From an uncultured Collinsella sp. (GTDB lineage: Bacteria > Actinomycetota > Coriobacteriia > Coriobacteriales > Coriobacteriaceae), in assembly GCA_900544755.1 (NCBI GenBank), contig UQWQ01000056.1, forward strand, positions 1-14,698: a stretch of DNA of 14,698 nt, given 5' to 3'. Below the pieces are notes generated by a model. That model searched no databases. It worked only from the letters and a program-made list of their open reading frames with translations, and was not told the origin of the DNA. The position numbers were made by a program, and so were the translations under genes. Shown piece by piece: positions 13,002 through 14,698 of this stretch (position 1 is the first letter of the stretch; every line of letters starts with the position of its first letter).

Positions 13002-14462
13002 ATGTACAAGCGCACTAAGATTGTATGCACCATGGGTCCCGCCTGCGATAGCGACGAGACCATCCGCGAGATGATCAAGGCGGGCATGAACGTCGCCCGT
13101 TTTAACTTCTCGCACGGCTCCTACGACGAGCACCACGGTCGCATCGAGCGCGTCCGTCGTATTTCCAAGGAGCTCGGTCTGCCCGTCGGCATCCTGCTCG
13201 ACACCAAGGGCCCCGAGGTCCGCACCGGCCTTCTGGTCGACGGCAAGAAGGTTGCCGTCAAGACCGGCGACAAGATCGTCGTCACCGCTCAGCCCACGTC
13301 CGAGGATTTCCACGGCACCGCTGAGCACATCTCCCTCGACTACCTGGCTCTGCCCTCCGAGGTCGAGAAGGGCTCCCTCATCCTGATCGATGACGGCCTG
13401 GTTGCCCTCGAGGTCGAGTCCGTCAGTGGCCAGGACATGACCTGCGTCGTTAAGAACGACGGCCTGATCGGCGAGCGCAAGGGCGTCAACATGCCCAACG
13501 TCAACATCTCGCTGCCCGCTATCACCGAGCGCGATCGTCAGGACATCCTCTTTGGCCTGACCGAGAACATCGACTACATCGCCGCTTCCTTCATCCGTGA
13601 TGGCGAGTCCGTCCGCGGCATCCGCAAGCTTTGCCGCGAGAACGGTGGCGAGCACGTGACGATCTTCCCGAAGATCGAGTGTGCCCTGGGCGTCGAGAAC
13701 TTCGACGAGATCCTCGAGGCTTCCGACGGCATCATGGTCGCCCGTGGCGACCTGGGCATCGAGATCAAGCCCGAGCTTGTTCCGCACATCCAGAAGGAGA
13801 TCATCGCCAAGTGCAACGCGGCCTACAAGCCCGTTATCACCGCTACGCAGATGCTCGACTCCATGCAGCAGAACCCGCGCCCGACGCGCGCCGAGGTTGC
13901 CGACGTTGCTAACGCCATCTACGACGGCACCGACGCCGTTATGCTCTCTGGCGAGTCCGCTGCCGGTAAGTACCCGGTCGAGGCCGTTAAGATGCAGGCC
14001 AGCATTGCTCTCGAGACCGAGAAGTACCTCCCGGCCCACGCTCCACTCGAGGTTCCGGCCGATGCTCACGGCACCCGCGTTGTCAACAACGTTGTGGGTA
14101 TGTCCGCTGTGAACATGGCCACCACCGTTGGCGCCAAGTGCATCACCGTGCCGACGACCACCGGTCGTACCGCTCGCCTGATCTCGCACTTCCGCCCCAA
14201 CATGCCGATCTGCGCGTTCTCCCGCCACGAGTGGGCCGTCCAGCAGATGATCATGTACTGGGGCGTTATCCCGCACCAGGCCGAGATTACCCAGGGCACC
14301 GTCAACGGCACGATCGTCAAGGCGATCGAGACCGCTAAGGAGCTCGGCTACGTCGAGGCCGGCGATCTGACCGTCGCTACCGCCGGCGATCCCCGCATGA
14401 GTGTTCAGCTCGAGGACAAGGTCTCCTCGACCAACGTCGCTTACGTCGCTCAGGTGCGCTAA
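13002..14462 (+). CDS. pyk: pyruvate kinase
   Basis: 486 residues. The ATG at 13002 follows GGAGG by 5 bases. It converts phosphoenolpyruvate and ADP to pyruvate and ATP, the last step of glycolysis, in the cytoplasm. The N-terminus KRTKIVCTMGPACDS is typical, with the active-site RFNFSHG at 33-39 (Arg33, Asn35, Ser37) and Asp67 in LLDTKGPEVRTG. The B domain spans about 70-170. The signature FPKIECALGV is at 222-231, with catalytic Lys224 and metal ligand Glu226. ARGDLG at 247-252 supplies Asp250, and TATQMLDSM is at 280-288. The C-terminal regulatory domain spans about 345-486. The signature has Pro before the lysine and lacks the usual ENxEG, a mild variation. Codon use is strongly biased (CTG, GTC, CGT, AAG), as expected for a highly expressed gene, and unlike the tad genes. 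Length is normal; the gene is probably monocistronic. Confidence 0.98.
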   Translation: MYKRTKIVCTMGPACDSDETIREMIKAGMNVARFNFSHGSYDEHHGRIERVRRISKELGLPVGILLDTKGPEVRTGLLVDGKKVAVKTGDKIVVTAQPTSEDFHGTAEHISLDYLALPSEVEKGSLILIDDGLVALEVESVSGQDMTCVVKNDGLIGERKGVNMPNVNISLPAITERDRQDILFGLTENIDYIAASFIRDGESVRGIRKLCRENGGEHVTIFPKIECALGVENFDEILEASDGIMVARGDLGIEIKPELVPHIQKEIIAKCNAAYKPVITATQMLDSMQQNPRPTRAEVADVANAIYDGTDAVMLSGESAAGKYPVEAVKMQASIALETEKYLPAHAPLEVPADAHGTRVVNNVVGMSAVNMATTVGAKCITVPTTTGRTARLISHFRPNMPICAFSRHEWAVQQMIMYWGVIPHQAEITQGTVNGTIVKAIETAKELGYVEAGDLTVATAGDPRMSVQLEDKVSSTNVAYVAQVR

Positions 14463-14490
14463 ATCGCACTTGCAAGCACGCTTGCATTGC

Positions 14491-14528
14491 AAAAGGGCCC
14501 GGAAGGCTTTGCCTTCCGGGCCCTTTTT
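14491..14528 (+). terminator. rho-independent terminator of pyk
   Basis: GGGCCCGGAAGGC pairs perfectly with GCCTTCCGGGCCC around TTT. With the flanking AAAA/TTTT the stem reaches 17 bp (14491-14507 with 14511-14527), ending in five T residues. It begins 28 bases after the stop. The flanking A-run means it could also stop transcription arriving on the minus strand. Confidence 0.95.
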
Positions 14529-14698
14529 AGACCTTCTTCGTATGCCGCATCATCGATTTGTGTTCAGTCGCAAGCCTCTCCGATGCCGAGCGCACCACCG
14601 AAGACGCCCTGCGACGGGAGCCGTTGGTCAATTGGAATGAACTGTTCACCGTTAAGCCGGCCGGCTAGCAGCTAGCGATCAGGGGGACTGCGGGAACG

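Noticed and set aside
12963..14492. 509-codon open frame antisense to pyk
   Set aside because: Same artefact of strong codon bias: Asp/Leu/Gly/Val-rich low-complexity translation, extending through the pyk promoter.
12710..14640. CATTCCAATTG shared between 12710-12720 and the minus strand near 14630-14640
   Set aside because: An 11-base match between two sites is expected many times by chance in a window this size.
14527..14662. Short minus-strand open frame of about 45 codons ending at 14527, next to the pyk terminator
   Set aside because: No ribosome binding site, no recognisable product. Stops occur in all three minus frames between about 14660 and 14685, so a gene entering from the right edge would end before this frame.
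1..14698. CRISPR array, tRNA/rRNA, insertion sequence or prophage genes
   Set aside because: No regularly spaced repeats, no tRNA-like cloverleaf or rRNA sequence, no transposase or integrase frames were seen on either strand.

Overview
The window looks like chromosomal DNA of a high-GC, Gram-positive gut actinobacterium of the class Coriobacteriia, probably Collinsella or a close relative. This rests on base composition, the C-ending codon bias of the pyruvate kinase gene, strong GGAGG-type ribosome binding sites, and a Tad pilus locus of monoderm type with no secretin gene in view. The taxonomic call is inference; no rRNA or other marker is present.

Positions 1-8199, all on the minus strand, hold one tightly packed Tad (tight adherence, type IVc) pilus operon that runs off the left edge. 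Read in the direction of transcription it encodes: a CpaB/RcpC-like SAF-domain protein, the TadZ/CpaE positioning ATPase, the TadA/CpaF motor ATPase, the TadB and TadC platform proteins, an Flp-type pilin, an unrecognised single-pass membrane protein, a second small pilin-like protein, a TadE-like minor pilin, and a long cysteine-rich TadG-like protein cut by the window edge. Most junctions overlap (several by 4 bases) or are separated by about 10 bases, so the genes are probably co-transcribed from the repeat-rich region at 8200-8399. No prepilin peptidase is visible; it must lie elsewhere or further left.

Positions 8400-9721 hold rsgA (ribosome-assembly GTPase, minus strand) with its own rho-independent terminator. 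Its likely promoter overlaps the terminator of the next gene. A 91-base imperfect inverted repeat sits at 9764-9854, in the 3' end of that next gene's transcript.

Positions 9878-12559 (minus strand) encode a complete P-type ATPase of the SERCA/PMCA-like calcium class. Its 5' leader (12560-12670) is the most striking element of the window. It contains an 11-bp hairpin with a 7-base loop, and a second hairpin that buries the ribosome binding site. The whole first loop is complementary to 7 bases of the second loop, and an alternative long-range fold competes with both hairpins. This is a good candidate for an undescribed cis-regulatory RNA, possibly an ion-sensing riboswitch.

The 442-base gap 12560-13001 separates the ATPase from the divergent pyruvate kinase gene pyk (13002-14462, plus strand). 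It carries the ATPase leader and promoter, a perfect 12-bp palindrome, and helically phased direct repeats next to the pyk -10 box. pyk ends at a strong terminator (14491-14528). I can support no gene in the last 170 bases.
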